Part shown: positions 11,684-23,960 of the stretch, piece by piece
How positions within the stretch are numbered: the stretch's first letter is position 1
How the letters are laid out: each line of letters begins with the position of its first letter
Origin: Ichthyophthirius multifiliis
Lineage: Eukaryota > Ciliophora > Oligohymenophorea > Hymenostomatida
NCBI RefSeq assembly: GCF_000220395.1
Contig: NW_004086279.1
Location: 1-55,517, forward strand
DNA: 55,517 nt
Reading direction: 5' to 3'
Notes under the pieces: generated by a model
Database searches by the model: none
The model's input: the letters and a program-made list of their open reading frames with translations, nothing else
What the model was told of the DNA's origin: nothing
Made by a program: the position numbers and the translations under genes

Positions 11684-14093
11684 ATGGAAAACGACATAAA
11701 TAACCTCCAAGTATTCAAAGATGATCACTATCTAAACGAATTTCGTGAGCATTTTATGGTTCGAAACAACACATTTTACGAAATCCTACATGAAATCGAA
11801 AAAAAAGAAGGATCTTTACAAAACTTCGCCAAAGGTAATGAAAAATATGGCTTTAATATTGAACATGGTAATCTAGTATACCGCGAATACGCCCCTGGAG
11901 CTAAAGAAGTATATTTATTTGGTGAATTTAATAATTGGGATCGAAGACAATATGGTTTAACAAAAGATGCATTCGGAAATTGGGAAATAAAACTACCTTT
12001 TGGATAAAATGGAGAATCTCCTATATCTCACGGTTCTCGTATAAAAGTGCATGTATTGACTGCCAATAATGAATGGGTGGATAGGATTCCAGTTTGGATA
12101 AAGAGACTATATTAGGATGATAATACTAAGATTTTCGATGGTGTATATTGGTCGAAGATAGATTATAAGTTTAATCATCCAAGACCTAGTAAAAAACATG
12201 CGCTGAAAATATATGAATGTCATATTGGAATGGCTGGTGTAGACGAGAGAGTTCATAATTTTTAAGAATTCAGAAGAGATGTACTCCCTAGAATAAAAAG
12301 ACTTGGTTATAATACTATATAGATAATGGCGATAGCTGAACATGCTTATTATGGATCTTTTGGTTATCATGTAACTAATTTGTTCGGTGTTTCGAGTAGA
12401 TTTGGGACTCCAGAAGATTTTAAATAACTAATTGATGAAGCACATGGGATGGGGATACATATTTTGATTGATATAGTACATTCTCATGCTAGTAAAAATG
12501 TAAATGACGGATTCAATTAATGGGATGGAACTGATTATTTATATTTCCATGAAGGAGCAAAAGGAAATCATAATTAATGGGATTCTAAGCTTTATAATTA
12601 TGGAAAATGGGAAGTTTTAAGATTACTATTAAGTAATGTTTCTTGGTTTATGAAAGAATACAATGTAGATGGATTTAGATATGATGGAGTCACTTCTATG
12701 CTTTATAAACATCATGGTTTAGGGGTAGGATTTACAGGTGGATATCATGAATATTTTAATTATGATGTTGATATTGAAAGTTTAGTTTATTTAATGCTAG
12801 CTAATAAACTTATTCATGAAATTTATTAAGATGCCATCTCTATTGCAGAAGATGTTTCAGGTTATCCCACTCTATGTAGGAAAATTGAAGAAGGAGGTAT
12901 TGGATTTGATTATAGATTATAAATGGCAGTACCTGATAAGGTATTTTTTTATTTTTAATAATTTTTTTTATTTTTTTTTTAGTGGATTAAATTATTAAAA
13001 GAATTTAAAGATGATGAATGGGATATGGAAGATCTAGTTTGGAATCTTATTAATAGAAGATATGATGAAAAGTGTATAGTTTATTCAGAAAGTCATGATT
13101 AGGCTTTGGTTGGAGATAAGACTTTAGCTATGTGGTTATTTGATAAAGTATATTTTCATTTTTTTTTATGAATTTTTTTTTTTTAAAGGAAATATATTTT
13201 AATATGAGTGAATAAATTCCAGAATCAGTAGTTGTAAATAGAGGCATGAGTTTACATAAAATTATTAGATTAATTACAATAGCCTTAGGAGGAGAAGTAA
13301 AATATATAAATAAATATTTATATATATATTACTTGTGTATATTTAAAATGTTTTGTTTTTAAAAAAATTTAATCAAGCTAAAAAAAGGCAATTAGCTTTT
13401 TTATGATTGATTTAGTTTTTTTTAAAATAATAAAAAATAAATGAACTCGTATAATATAATTAATTTTAATTAAAAATAAATAAAGGGTTATTTAAATTTT
13501 ATGGGTAATGAATTTGGGCATCCAGAATGGATAGATTTTCCAAGATAAGATAATGGATGGAGTTTCCATTATTGTAGAAGAAGATGGGATTTGATTGATA
13601 ATCCTAGTTTAAGATATAAATATTTAAATAACTTTGATATGGAGATGATAGAATTAGAAGAAAATTTTAAATGGTTAAACAGTAAAAATATGTATGTAAG
13701 TACAAAACATTAAGGCGATAAAGTTATTGCCTTTGAAAGAAATGAGCTCCTTTTTGTTTTTAATTTGAATCCAACTTAAAGTTTCTAAAATTATAAAGTA
13801 GGTACTTCAATTTCTGAAGATCATATTATAATTTTTGACACAGATGAAGTAATTATATAAATTTTAAATTTTTATATTTAATATGAAATAATAATAATAA
13901 TTATAAAAAGCCTCATTTTGGAGGACATGATAGAGTGAGAAAAGGACATGAAATGTCTTTTATTACTTAAAAAGATGAATTTAATGGTAGACCTTATAGT
14001 ATTCATCTTTATTTACCATCAAGATGTGGAATAGTTTTAACTTCAGTTAAAAGAGCTCATGAATATTGGTAGAATAAAATAAAATTCCATTGA
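11684..14093 (+). CDS. GBE1: 1,4-alpha-glucan (glycogen) branching enzyme
   Basis: Five exons (introns 12941-12982, 13148-13188, 13297-13485, 13849-13910) sum to 692 codons, giving 691 residues, the usual size of eukaryotic branching enzymes. It moves a cut alpha-1,4 chain to an alpha-1,6 position during glycogen synthesis in the cytosol. The N-terminal CBM48 module includes [20 protein letters not shown]. The GH13 barrel follows with [23 protein letters not shown] (catalytic Asp nucleophile), [13 protein letters not shown] (acid/base Glu) and YSESHDQALVGDKT (transition-state Asp). [12 protein letters not shown] and a C-terminal beta domain complete it. All catalytic residues are present. TAA/TAG occur as Gln throughout; the stop is TGA 14091-14093. 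The 189-nt third intron is long for this window. Confidence 0.97.
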
Positions 14094-14978
14094 TAAAAAA
14101 TATAATATATATTTATAAAAAAATGTATTTTTTAAATATGAATAGTTAGAGTTAAAATTTTATAAATATTAATATTTAAAATTTTTTAAAAAATTACAAA
14201 AATATAATTGAATATAAATATATAAATAATATTATTTATATTTTTAAATATATATTAATTTATTGATTTCTATTAATATGTATAATTTTTTTATATTTAA
14301 TTTTTATATTTTTATGTTAATTTTATTGTGAATTGATTTTTTTTAATTTTAATTTTTTATTCTTTAAATTTAATAAAATAATATAACTAAATATATATAA
14401 CTTTATTTTTTTAATAAATTTGTATTTTTATTAATTTTTTTTAAAAAAATATATAATTTTATTTTTATTTTTAGACAATCAAAGATAAATAATAATATTT
14501 CTTTATTAATTTGATATATTTGTATTTAAAATAATTAAATTAAAATTAAATATTAATATTATTTTGATATTTATTAATTAATTATTTATATGCATTATTT
14601 AATGGAAAGTATATAATTTATAAATAAATTAAAATTAAATAATTTTTTTACAAACTATTGTTTGCATAATATTATTTAAATAAATACTATTAATTAAAAT
14701 TAAAAAAATATATATTAAAAATAATAAAAAAAATCAATTAAAAAAAATAATATTATAAACATTTATTTATTCTTTAAAAAATGAAATTAAATAATCGTTT
14801 TTTACTTGAGATTAAAGTATATAATTGTTTATTAAATAATTCTGAGTTTCTTTCGTAAAAATTAAAAAATACAAAATAAGCAGCTAACAAACCAAAAATT
14901 TAAATATATAAATAAAACTAGCAGTTAGTTTGTTAAAATTTAAAATTTTTCAGGCAATAAATTTAATTATATATAAAT
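14094..14978. other. AT-rich intergenic stretch
   Basis: Homopolymer and short AT repeats between convergent genes. No coding frame was seen. Confidence 0.5.
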
Positions 14979-15745
14979 TCATTATTTTGAAGCTTTTGTT
15001 TTAAATTCAGATTAGCAATAATTCGGTCTAATATAAGCTATACAGATTTCATATTCATAAATATAATTTTTAAATATTTTCAAAATATTGTCGTTAGTGT
15101 AATACATTGTAATTAATTACAATTTTACATTTAATATATATGAATTAAGTGGCAGAGTGTTTTTAACTAATGGCTTTGATAAAATGTTATAATTTAAAGC
15201 GTTTTTGAAGAAGAAAAAGAAATAAAAAATATATAAAAAATTATATAATGAAGTTAAAAAAAAATGTTTCGAATTAAATGAGTAATTTTATTAATAATGC
15301 TAGTGAAAAAATTAATTTAGTTTTTTTTTTTATTTAAAGATTTACAAATAATTAGTAGTAAAATAAGAATAGTAGTTAAAATATAAAATAAAAAAATAAT
15401 ATAATATATAGATATACTATTATATATTTTTAGATAAAGTATAAAGATAATTAAATTAGTAAATTTAGAACATAGTTATAAGAAGCATTTTCGAAAATGG
15501 TACTGAATATGATAAGAAATTTAACATCAGATCTTATACTAATTAATAAGTTATTCCTATTTTCTTTGTATTTGATAATTTCTTGAATAGGAAAACTTTA
15601 TATTTTTGTTATTTAAAGAAAAAAAAAATAGTAAGTCTTAATTCTAATTATTTTTTCATATTGATTATAAAAAATAAAATTGTTGAAAACCCTTATTTTG
15701 GCTGTATTTGTGTTAATATATATACTAATTAACTTAGTAATTATA
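14979..15745 (-). CDS. Unknown protein, two or more exons, first exon not found
   Basis: A 334-base minus-strand exon ends at TGA 14979-14981 and encodes KNTLPLNSYILNVKLQL, MYYTNDNILKIFKNYIYEYE and CIAYIRPNYCQSEFKTKA. A 118-nt intron (15300-15417) joins it to an upstream exon containing AKIRVFNNFIFYNQYEKIIR, EIIKYKENRNNLLISIRSDV and STIFENASYNYVLNLL. Both exons share one phase. No ATG was found in frame, so a further 5' exon is likely between here and the eIF4A3 stop. Faint resemblance to TMEM231-type proteins was considered but not supported. A plus-strand frame over 15248-15771 also reads well, so the strand is not beyond doubt. Confidence 0.45.
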
Positions 15746-15869
15746 TTTCATTATTTACATTAAAAAAATGAAATAATAAAATAATTTTTTTTTTAAAAGA
15801 TTGTATAATTAATTTTATTAAAAAACAAAAAAAATAGATATAATATATAAATATATATATTATTTAATC

Positions 15870-17116
15870 TCAAATAAGTTCAGCAACATTAAAAGGCATT
15901 TCGTCAATTTAAGTTGAATAATACTATTCAATATCTCTAAGAATTCCGACATCTTCATTTTTCACAAAATTAATAGCTACTCCTTTTCTTCCAAATCTTC
16001 CTGACCTACCAATTCTATGAATATAAAGTTCTCTATTACTAGGTAGATCATAATTAATAACAACTGAAACTTATTATACATCCAGACCTCTTCCCCAAAT
16101 ATCAGTAGCAATAAGAATTCTATATTGCCCATTTCGGAATTCATGCATAACTTTATCTCTTTCTTTTTAAGACATACCACCATGAATATAACAAAGGGAG
16201 AAGTTTTATTTAGTCATTTAATCAGCAAGCCATTCTACAATTTTTTTTGTATTACAAAAAATAACTGCTTAAGTAACTGTTATAGTATTATATAAATCAC
16301 ATAAAGTTTCTAATTTCCATTCTTCTTTTTCAACTGAAATAAAGAATTGTTTTATTCCTTCTAATGTTAATTCATCTCTTTTTACCAATATTTTAATTGG
16401 ATTATTTGTAAATTTATTTGTCATTTCTAATATTTCTTAAGGTAAAGTTGCACTTACAACCACATTCTAATTATTATGAGGCAAATATCTATAAATATCA
16501 TACACTTGTTATTTGAAACCTTTCGAAAGCATCTCATCTGCTTCATCTAATATTAACATTTTTAAGTTTCGGGTTCTTAAATGTCTCTTCTATATCATAT
16601 CATATATTCTTCCTGGAGTTCCTGATACTATATGTACTCCCTTTTCTAATGAATTTTTATCATCTTCCATACTTTTACCTCCAATACAACAATGAACTAT
16701 TTATTTTTATTATTTTAAATAAATATATAAAGGATATAAATTATTTTTTTACCAATAATATTCATATGATCTCCTAATGCCAAACATACTTTTTATGATT
16801 ATTCTGCTAATTCTCGAGTTGGAGAAACTATTAATATTTAAGGTTCTCTTAAATTTTTGTCTACTATCTATAATGCAGATATGCAAAAAACACCTGTTTT
16901 TCCTGTTCCGGATTAACTTTATACTATTACATCCCTTCCTTATATTATTGGCTTTATTGCTCTTTGTTATACTGCTGATGGTTTGTCAAATCCATAGGTT
17001 AAAATACCTCTTATAAGCTCGTCTTTTAAATTCATTTTTTCAAAAGTTGTAACTACTTCTATTTCTTCGCTTGATTCATATTGAAAATTATCATTTGTTT
17101 ATTTTGATTCAGCCAT
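15870..17116 (-). CDS. EIF4A3: DEAD-box RNA helicase eIF4A3 (FAL1), exon-junction complex
   Basis: Two exons (intron 16697-16752) give 397 codons including the stop, matching eIF4A-family length. ATG 17116 starts [20 protein letters not shown]. Helicase motifs are in order: Q motif region ([13 protein letters not shown]), motif I SGTGKTG, PTRELAEQ, TPGR, DEAD within [18 protein letters not shown] (VVSATLP), and [13 protein letters not shown]. The C-terminus ILRDIEQYYSTQIDEMP is almost identical to animal eIF4A3 and separates it from eIF4A1. It is the RNA-clamping ATPase of the exon junction complex, in nucleus and cytoplasm, which fits a genome dense in introns. TGA stop at 15870-15872. A fully intact housekeeping gene. 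Confidence 0.96.
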
Positions 17117-17293
17117 TTTATTTTATTTTATTTATTTTTCTAGACAATTAACAAAAAAAAAAATTATTATTATTTTTATTTTTATTTTTAAATTTTTATA
17201 TTTTATAATTAGAAATTTATTTATTTTTTATCTTTAATTTTTCTCTTTTTTTTTTAATTTTAATATATAAATAAGATTTAATTATTTATTTTT

Positions 17294-18211
17294 TCAATGA
17301 GTTTTTTAATTGTTTTTTTTATTTAATTATAAACTTTTTTGTTGCAAATTATAATTTAATAAAGCTATAGAATTATCAAGAGTTTAATAATCATCTTTGT
17401 GAAAAAAAAAAAAAAATATATATACTATATATACAAATATTTATATTTTAAATTAAAAAAAATACATTTTATTTAAACATTTTATTCACTATTTTCTTTA
17501 TTTTATTTTTTTTATATTTTTGTTAAATAATACAAAGGGGTAGGATTATCCAAAGGATTTTTCCTTCCTAAAAAAAAAAATTAATAAAATATATTTATTA
17601 TTATCATTACTTGCATTTTAGCTGATATTTTGAGAATAGTTTAGCCTTTTTAAATTATCTTATTCAAACTAAAAAACACTATAAACAGATGGTGTATTAT
17701 ATAATCTTTTCATAATAATCTTTATTATTTATTTTTGTAAGAATAAAAATTAATTTGTAGATTTAATACCTTGTTTTCTTTATTTATGTTCTTTAAATTA
17801 CTAAGCCTTGTATATATTTTACTGTTTGCATGCCTTATGCAAAATTATTTTACTGATTCAGATGCTTTATTATTTAATTATCTCTAATCAATATTAAGCA
17901 TTTTTTCTTTTAATAGTTAATTTTCATATGACACTTTAAATCCTATTTCTTTTTTTTAATTATTATATAATTTATAACATCGTTTATTTTTACATCTATT
18001 TTTTTTAATATTCTTTAAATCAGGAGATTTCATAAATCCCGGGACATAAGGCGAATCATTTTATAATTAAGGTTTTATATTTATAACATTTTATACGAAT
18101 TTTAAATGAGACTATTTGAATATAAATATATATTGTTTAATTTAAATATTTATTAACTTTTTATAAATCTTTTTCTGCACAATACTTGTTTAATGAAATT
18201 TAGTTCCACAT
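17294..18211 (-). CDS. Unknown 235-residue ciliate protein
   Basis: ATG 18211 (MWNQISLNKYCAEKDLQK) to TGA 17294-17296. Four introns (18112-18157, one of 50 nt near 17720-17770, 17568-17610, 17395-17465) leave 236 codons exactly, a strong check on the model. Visible segments: DSPYVPGFMKSPDLKNIK, basic and Cys-containing KKNRCKNKRCYKLYNN, a helical middle, NTPSVYSVFQFEQDNL, and RRKNPLDNPTPLYYLTK before a Gln-rich end. No domain recognised and no membrane span. Short proteins with Pro-rich NP..NPxP motifs occur among ciliate axonemal proteins, but that link is a guess. It lies 177 bases upstream of eIF4A3 on the same strand and is divergent from the phosphodiesterase gene 210 bases away. Confidence 0.65.
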
Positions 18212-18421
18212 TTTTTTATTTTAATTAACGAAAAAATATTTATTTTTATTAAATAATTCAAAATATTTTTTAGTAGGTATTAATAATTATATGATTATAA
18301 TAAAATATTTGTATTAATTTTTTATTGATTTAATAAATTTTTAAGTTATATTTCCTAATAAATTATAAATCCACATTTTTTATTAAAAAAAAGAATAAAA
18401 AAATATTAGAAATAAAAATAA

Positions 18422-20244
18422 ATGACTAGCTAATAATCATAATCAAATCAATTTTTACAAAAACTTGAAAATGAGGTATTTTTAATAAAAATATTTTGAA
18501 AAAAATTCTCTTTATAAAAATAATTATATAAAAAAAAGATTTTATATATAAGAAGTTATCTCTTTCCAAAATTACTAAACTGTAAAAAAAATGAATTTAA
18601 AAATTTAGAAGCTGTATATTCTTTAATAATAAGTTAATCTAAAGTAAAAATAAAACAATATTTATATTTAAAGAAAAAAATAAATAAGAATTATTAATTA
18701 GAAGATATTAATTTAGAGTAAATATATGGCAGCTATTTAAAAACATTGAAATAATTCAAAAGATAATAAGAAAATTATTCTAAATTAAATGAAAGGGATG
18801 TAGATGCTTTTAGAAAAAATACGAACAATTAGGAATTCAAATTCTTCCATTAATACACGATATAAAAATTAATATATTCGAAAGAATGGTGAAATATGGT
18901 ATAAAATAAAAAAAAATAACTTAAATAATATAAAAAAATAGATATAAATAAAATTCTTGATTTTAATTTCTAAATGCATCTTTATAGTAATAAAGAATTA
19001 TGTGATATTTCATTTTTTATGTTTTAATATGCTAATTTACATAACTAAAATAATATTGATGATTAATACCTTAAAAATCTTATAGAAAAATTATGCTTAA
19101 ATTATAATATAATACCTTATCATAATTGGACTCACGCTTTTTAATTAATGCATGTAAAATAAAATTAATAAAAATAGTATTCCCTATAAATTTATATAAA
19201 TAAAAAAAGATGTATTTTTGCACATACTTCAATAGTTAATTGAAAAACTTTTTAGAGCCTTTTGAATTTTTAGTAGGATTAATTTCAGGACTTGCACATG
19301 ATATTAATCACAGTTTAATTTTTTATTATATGTATTTATAATTTTTTTTCTAATTTCAAAAATAAAAATATTTAATTAAATAGAGGGGTTTAATAACATA
19401 TATAAAATAAAAAGAAAATCTGAAAATAGTTTAAGATATGCTGAATAAGGAGTACTTGAAAATATGCATATTTCTTAGTTTTTTAGAATTATTTTTAATA
19501 ATCCTGAATTGGATATTTCTTAAAAAATTACTGAACCAGTATTTTTTTTTTCTAATTATATTTTACTTTAATATATAAAAAAAGAACAAACTAAACAGAT
19601 TTAAAAAATTAATATTTTCTAATATTATAAATACTGATATGGTAAATAAATGTAATACATATTACATAAAATATATAAAAGGCAAGACATTAATAATTAA
19701 TTCATGAACTCAAAATAAAAAATGCTTCGTAATTAAAATAATAGTAAAATGAATTAGATAAATATTTGTAATTATCAAAAACAAAAGAAGCAGATAGAGA
19801 AGTATTAAAAATATATATAATACTTATTTGTTTAAATAATAAGCTCATTTCAAATATTTTGATTCATGCATGTGATATAGGAAATCCTTGTTATTAATTT
19901 GATAATTATATGAACTGGTGTTTTTTATTAATTTAAGAATTTTAAGACTAAGTAATTATTTTAACATATCATTCATTTATATTTCTTAAAAAAAAAAAGA
20001 CTATAAAAGAAGAAAAAAACAATTTACCTGTAACTTAATTTTTAATTTACAAAGGAAAATAAGAATTTTATAAATCTTAAATTTTTTTCTGTTGTAAAGA
20101 ACAAAAATTATTTATTATTTTAATTTAGTTTTATTATAAATAGAAACTTTTGTTTTACCTTTATGGTATGAAATTTCTGTTTAATTTAATGATTTGTCTG
20201 TTTTATGCTAATAATCGGAAAATAATATCAAAATGCTTGGATGA
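18422..20244 (+). CDS. 3',5'-cyclic nucleotide phosphodiesterase, class I
   Basis: Several short introns. The catalytic PDEase_I domain is clear: YHNWTHAFQLMH (first metal His), GLAHDINH followed after an intron by a K-G-F-N-N (the HDxxHxGxNN signature), ILIHACDIGNPCYQFDNY (third metal Asp), EFQDQ and NNLPVTQFLIYKGK, then KSQIFF and ETFVLPLWYEISVQF. These metal ligands are all present, so it should hydrolyse cAMP and/or cGMP; specificity cannot be read. About 150 N-terminal residues carry no recognised domain and no transmembrane span. The stop at 20242-20244 follows SENNIKMLG; an alternative frame continues as NAWMKKVRNHKSYE, so the last residues are uncertain. Confidence 0.85.
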
Positions 20245-20404
20245 AAAAAGTAAGAAATCATAAAAGTTATGAAACAAATCAAAATTACAAGACAAAATAA
20301 ATATTTAAAAATATAAAATTTTTAATTAAGTATTTATTTTATTTAAACGTTAATTTCATTAAATAATTTATATAATATTATATTTTTTTATATAAAAAAA
20401 AAAA

Positions 20405-20506
20405 AAATTATATATATAACAATTTTTATAAAAATAATAATAATATTTTCGATTAAATTATATATATAACAATTTTTATAAAAATAATAATAATATTTTC
20501 GATTAA
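20405..20506. repeat. 50-bp tandem duplication
   Basis: Two exact copies of a 50-base unit (20405-20454 and 20455-20504) that includes TAACAATTTTTATAAAAATA and ends in the CG-containing TTTTCGATTA. It lies in the 344-base gap between the phosphodiesterase and the CCDC81-like gene. A recent duplication, since there are no differences between copies. Confidence 0.95.
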
Positions 20507-20588
20507 GTTTAATTTTTATTCTAACGCATATATTTATTATAAGAAAAAAAAAATCGACAAAAAGCTAATAAAAAATAAAGATATAAGA

Positions 20589-21904
20589 ATGAATTTAGAT
20601 TAAATATTTGAATGGTAATTATCATTTATAATACAAAAAAAAAAATATCCAATAAATAAAATATATCTAAGTAAGTACATATAAAAAATAAAAGGATTCT
20701 AAAAAAGCCTAAAAATTATCCTGGAAAACATCAAAAATCTTAGCCACGAACATAACCATAATATTTACCTATAGAAGCTAAAGCATAAGTAGAAAAAAAA
20801 AAAAAAAAATTAAATAAAAAAAATTAATAAAGTTTCATATAATATTTAAGGCTACAGCTGAATATATAAAAGAAAATATGATAAATGGAAAAGTAGATTT
20901 CAAAATATTTTATTATAATTTATAAAAATTAAAAGAGCGTTAATATCCCTGAATTTGGTGCTTTTGCTTTCGAAATAATAACTGATTATGTAAAGCCAAT
21001 ATAAAATTGCAATTTTTAAATATCAAGAAGTTTAGAATAATAAAGAAAAGAAAGAAATCATATTCATAAAATAAAGTTTACAAATTAAAATTAAAATAAA
21101 AAATATATTTAAAAAGACCTTGCTTTTTACCAGATAATAAATTGAAAACTCAACTCAAAAGATATCAAGAAAAAGAAGAAAAATAAAGTAATTTAAATAA
21201 AATAAACTAATATTTTAACAATAATAAAAGATTTTAAATCAGATAGATCTGTTTATTAATAAGTTTTTAATATTATTTATTGTAATCCAGTTCCAATTGC
21301 AGAATCTTGGTTATTTTTAATATATAAATATATCTTTATTTAATTATATTAGCTTTTTAGGAAAAGATATAATATAATCAGCCCATAATGCTTTTTTTTA
21401 TGCAATTCAACATTTATCATCTTTAGGTTTAACAATTTTTTTTTTCTTTTCTTTAAATAAACATAAAAAAAAGGTTATGCATTACATATTGACTTAAAAT
21501 TTATATCAATTAAAATTAATAATCATGATCTATAATATAATTATAATGAAGACTTTATAAATAGGTTAAATATTCTTGAGTTTGAATAAAAAGTTTAAAA
21601 AAAAATATATTTTTATAAAAAAAATTTAAAAAAAAGCTGAAAAAATCAATATATCCTACTAAAAAGTTTTGGGAAAATTCACCTTAATAAAATCGTGAAA
21701 AAAGCAGGTTTTTTTTTTTAACAAAAATAAAAAATGTATTTAATTAATAAAAAAAGTTTAACTAATCTTCTAAAAAGACCTAATAGTAACAATACAAAAG
21801 CTATGTTTGATAAATCTTTTGCATTAAATATAATGTCTTATGATTTAAATACTTCAAAGAAAACAAAGTATTCACAAAAAAATAAATTACCCTATATTTT
21901 ATGA
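20589..21904 (+). CDS. CCDC81-like protein with HU-type domains
   Basis: ATG 20589 opens a small exon (MNLDQIFEW) followed by about eight short introns. Exons give NYPGKHQKSQPRTQPQYLP, then TAEYIKENMINGKSVNIPEF and GAFAFEIITDY, the core of the CCDC81 eukaryotic HU domain (helix then the IPxFGxF strand). A second block reads SVYQQVFNIIYCNPVPIAES, DIIQSAHNAFFYAIQHL and LHIDLKFISIKINNHDL. The C-terminus ends KNKLPYIL at TGA 21902-21904. CCDC81 relatives are centriole/centriolar-satellite proteins in animals; a basal-body role here is an inference. Many introns are phase-shifted, but each repair has GT..AG ends. Confidence 0.75.
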
Positions 21905-22072
21905 ATTAGTTTTTTTATAAAAAATATGATATTATTATATATATATTAAAATAAATAAAGAAAATTAAAACTTATTTTTTTTTTAAAAAAAATAATAATT
22001 TATAATATAAATTAATAAAAAATAAAGAAATAATATTTAAATAAATATATTATTATATATATTATTCTTCTT

Positions 22073-22722
22073 TCATTTTTTATCTTTATCTTTTTCTTTA
22101 TTCTCTTCTAAAGCTAGAGCAGCAGCTGTTGCTGCAGCCTGAGCAGCTTTTTATTCTTCTATAGCTTTTCCACATAATTAAATTGCCAACATTGTAAATT
22201 CTCCAGCTTTTTTTTTAAAATAAAATAAAATAAATATTTATTTATTAAGATTTTATTTTTTAACAACATTATGTAATAATATATTCATATGAATGTTTCG
22301 TTCTCAATCTTATAACTTCGACATCATTCTTAAAATTTGAAATTAAAATAAATATATATATATATTTAACTTTTTTTTTTTTTAAAAAAAAAAAATGTAC
22401 ATCAGGACTCCTTAAATCTCTTTATATAATTTTTCTTGAAACATTCCATAAATCAGAAACTAAAGCAGCCACATGAACTGCTTTTGTATAAGGAATAGTT
22501 TTTTCAGTATTTTTTAATGTAATTCCTTTTATTTTTTTCAGAATATTTTATTTTTTTAAATAAATAAAATACCAAATTCATTAAAAATAACATATCCATT
22601 AGATCCTTCTAAAGTCATAAGTTATTTTAATTAATCATCTGCATTAATATCTTGTGCCTTTATTTATTTTTTTATATAAGTGATTATTTTTGAAAACTGA
22701 AAGTAAATAAGCAAGTTACCAT
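22073..22722 (-). CDS. DYNLRB1: Dynein light chain, roadblock/LC7 family
   Basis: Introns 22658-22719, 22526-22572, 22329-22400 and 22207-22267 leave exactly 136 codons. The first coding exon is the ATG alone (22720-22722), spliced to A-Q-D-I-N-A-D-D-Q-L. The roadblock fold is plain: GSNGYVIFNEFGITLKNTE, YTKAVHVAALVSDLW, SRKIIQRDLRS, NDVEVIRLRTKHSYEYIIT and GEFTMLAIQL. It should bind dynein intermediate chains as a dimer in cytoplasmic or axonemal dynein. Compared with animal LC7 (about 96 residues) it has an added C-terminal tail of Ala repeats then alternating Lys/Asp/Glu. It starts 187 bases after the stop of the next gene on the same strand. Confidence 0.92.
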
Positions 22723-22908
22723 TTACAATTTTTTTTAAAAAAAATACTTTATTTACTAAAATTTTTTTATATTTATAAATAAATAGTTTTATTTTTAATT
22801 TTTTTAACAAAAAAAAACAAATAAAAAAGAAGAAAAAAATCAATATTTTTATATAAACAAATATATAGTTATTAACAAAAAAAAATTTGATTTCATAAAA
22901 AAAACTTT

Positions 22909-23792
22909 TCAATTTAGCCTTAAATTCCTAAAAAAAATATTAAATTTTTAAAACATTGAAAATCAACAGATATTTTTTTCCCTTTAATTTCATTAACAAT
23001 TTTCTATAACCATCTTTCATTCCAAAACTTGATATTTTTCTCAAAAAATCATCATTATTTAAATCTTAAATATTAACAATTCCGTTCTTATCTAAATCAA
23101 GAATTTTGAATATTTTTTTGAATAAAATATCTCTTTTTTTGTTTTTTTCGATAATAGTTTTCTTTATTTAATTACAATTAATTTTATTTTACCAATTTTT
23201 CATATATTTATTTCAAGTCTTCCTTTTCGCTACATGAGCTTATTGAAAGTATCTCATTTGATACATTATTGAAATTTTATTTTATATATTCTTCACATTC
23301 ATTTATTTTTTCTTATGAAACATTCAAATAGCTATCACAAAAAATATCTAAGTTTTCTTCTTATATTAATTCTTTTTAAGTAAAATTATTATTGTTCTAA
23401 AAACCTGCAAATTTTGGAGAATTTTATGAATATTTTGCTTTAGGGGAATTCTCTAAATTATCAATTTCAATATTTTTTTTATTCAGTTCTAATAAAATGT
23501 TTTATATTATAAATTCAGCACAATCTTCACCCAAATCATTCTTTTCGCAAAATTCTTCTGCTAAAAATTTAATGTCATCTCCATGTTGTACATATATTTT
23601 TTCTTATTCTCCTTCTTCGAATTATAATGTAACAATTGCAAGTATTTTTTTGTTATTAAATTAATTTGTTTATTCACAAATTTTAAATAAGTTTTTTATT
23701 TTTTCCTTTTGGGTTTATGTACTACTATTATGACTAGGTTATGTGTTTGAAAAATCTTAAGAAAATGTATGGTTTAGATGAGAATTTTTCAT
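22909..23792 (-). CDS. EF-hand protein with acidic N-terminal domain
   Basis: ATG 23792 to TGA 22909-22911; introns 23162-23192 and 22928-22967 leave 271 codons. The N-terminal third contains VTLQFEEGEQEKIYVQHGDD and IKFLAEEFCEKNDLGEDCAE, a compact acidic segment of a kind I have seen at the front of protist cytoskeletal proteins but cannot name. The middle is Asn/Ser-rich. Near the end FKILDLDKNGIVNIQDL matches one EF-hand loop (D-x-D-x-N-G-x-V), so Ca2+ binding is plausible, although single EF-hands often pair with a partner. Not proven to be connected with the LC7 gene beside it, although both may serve motility. Confidence 0.7.
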
Positions 23793-23960
23793 TATTTTTT
23801 TAAAAAAAAAATATTTAATTTTTTATAAATTTATTATTTATTTATTTTTTTTTTAAAAAAAAAAATATTTTATTTTTGTAAGCAAATTAATTAATTAAAA
23901 TAAATAATAATTATAAATAAATATATCTTTATATTAAATTTTTTATTTTATTATAATTAA

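Noticed and set aside
12107-12370. Minus-strand open frame inside the branching enzyme gene
   Set aside because: The plus strand there encodes conserved GH13 sequence, so the minus frame is a shadow.
15248-15771. Plus-strand frame with coding-like text (FENGTEYDKKFNIRSY)
   Set aside because: The minus strand reads as two longer exons joined by a proper intron over the same place, ending at a TGA, so that model was preferred. The doubt is noted in the feature.
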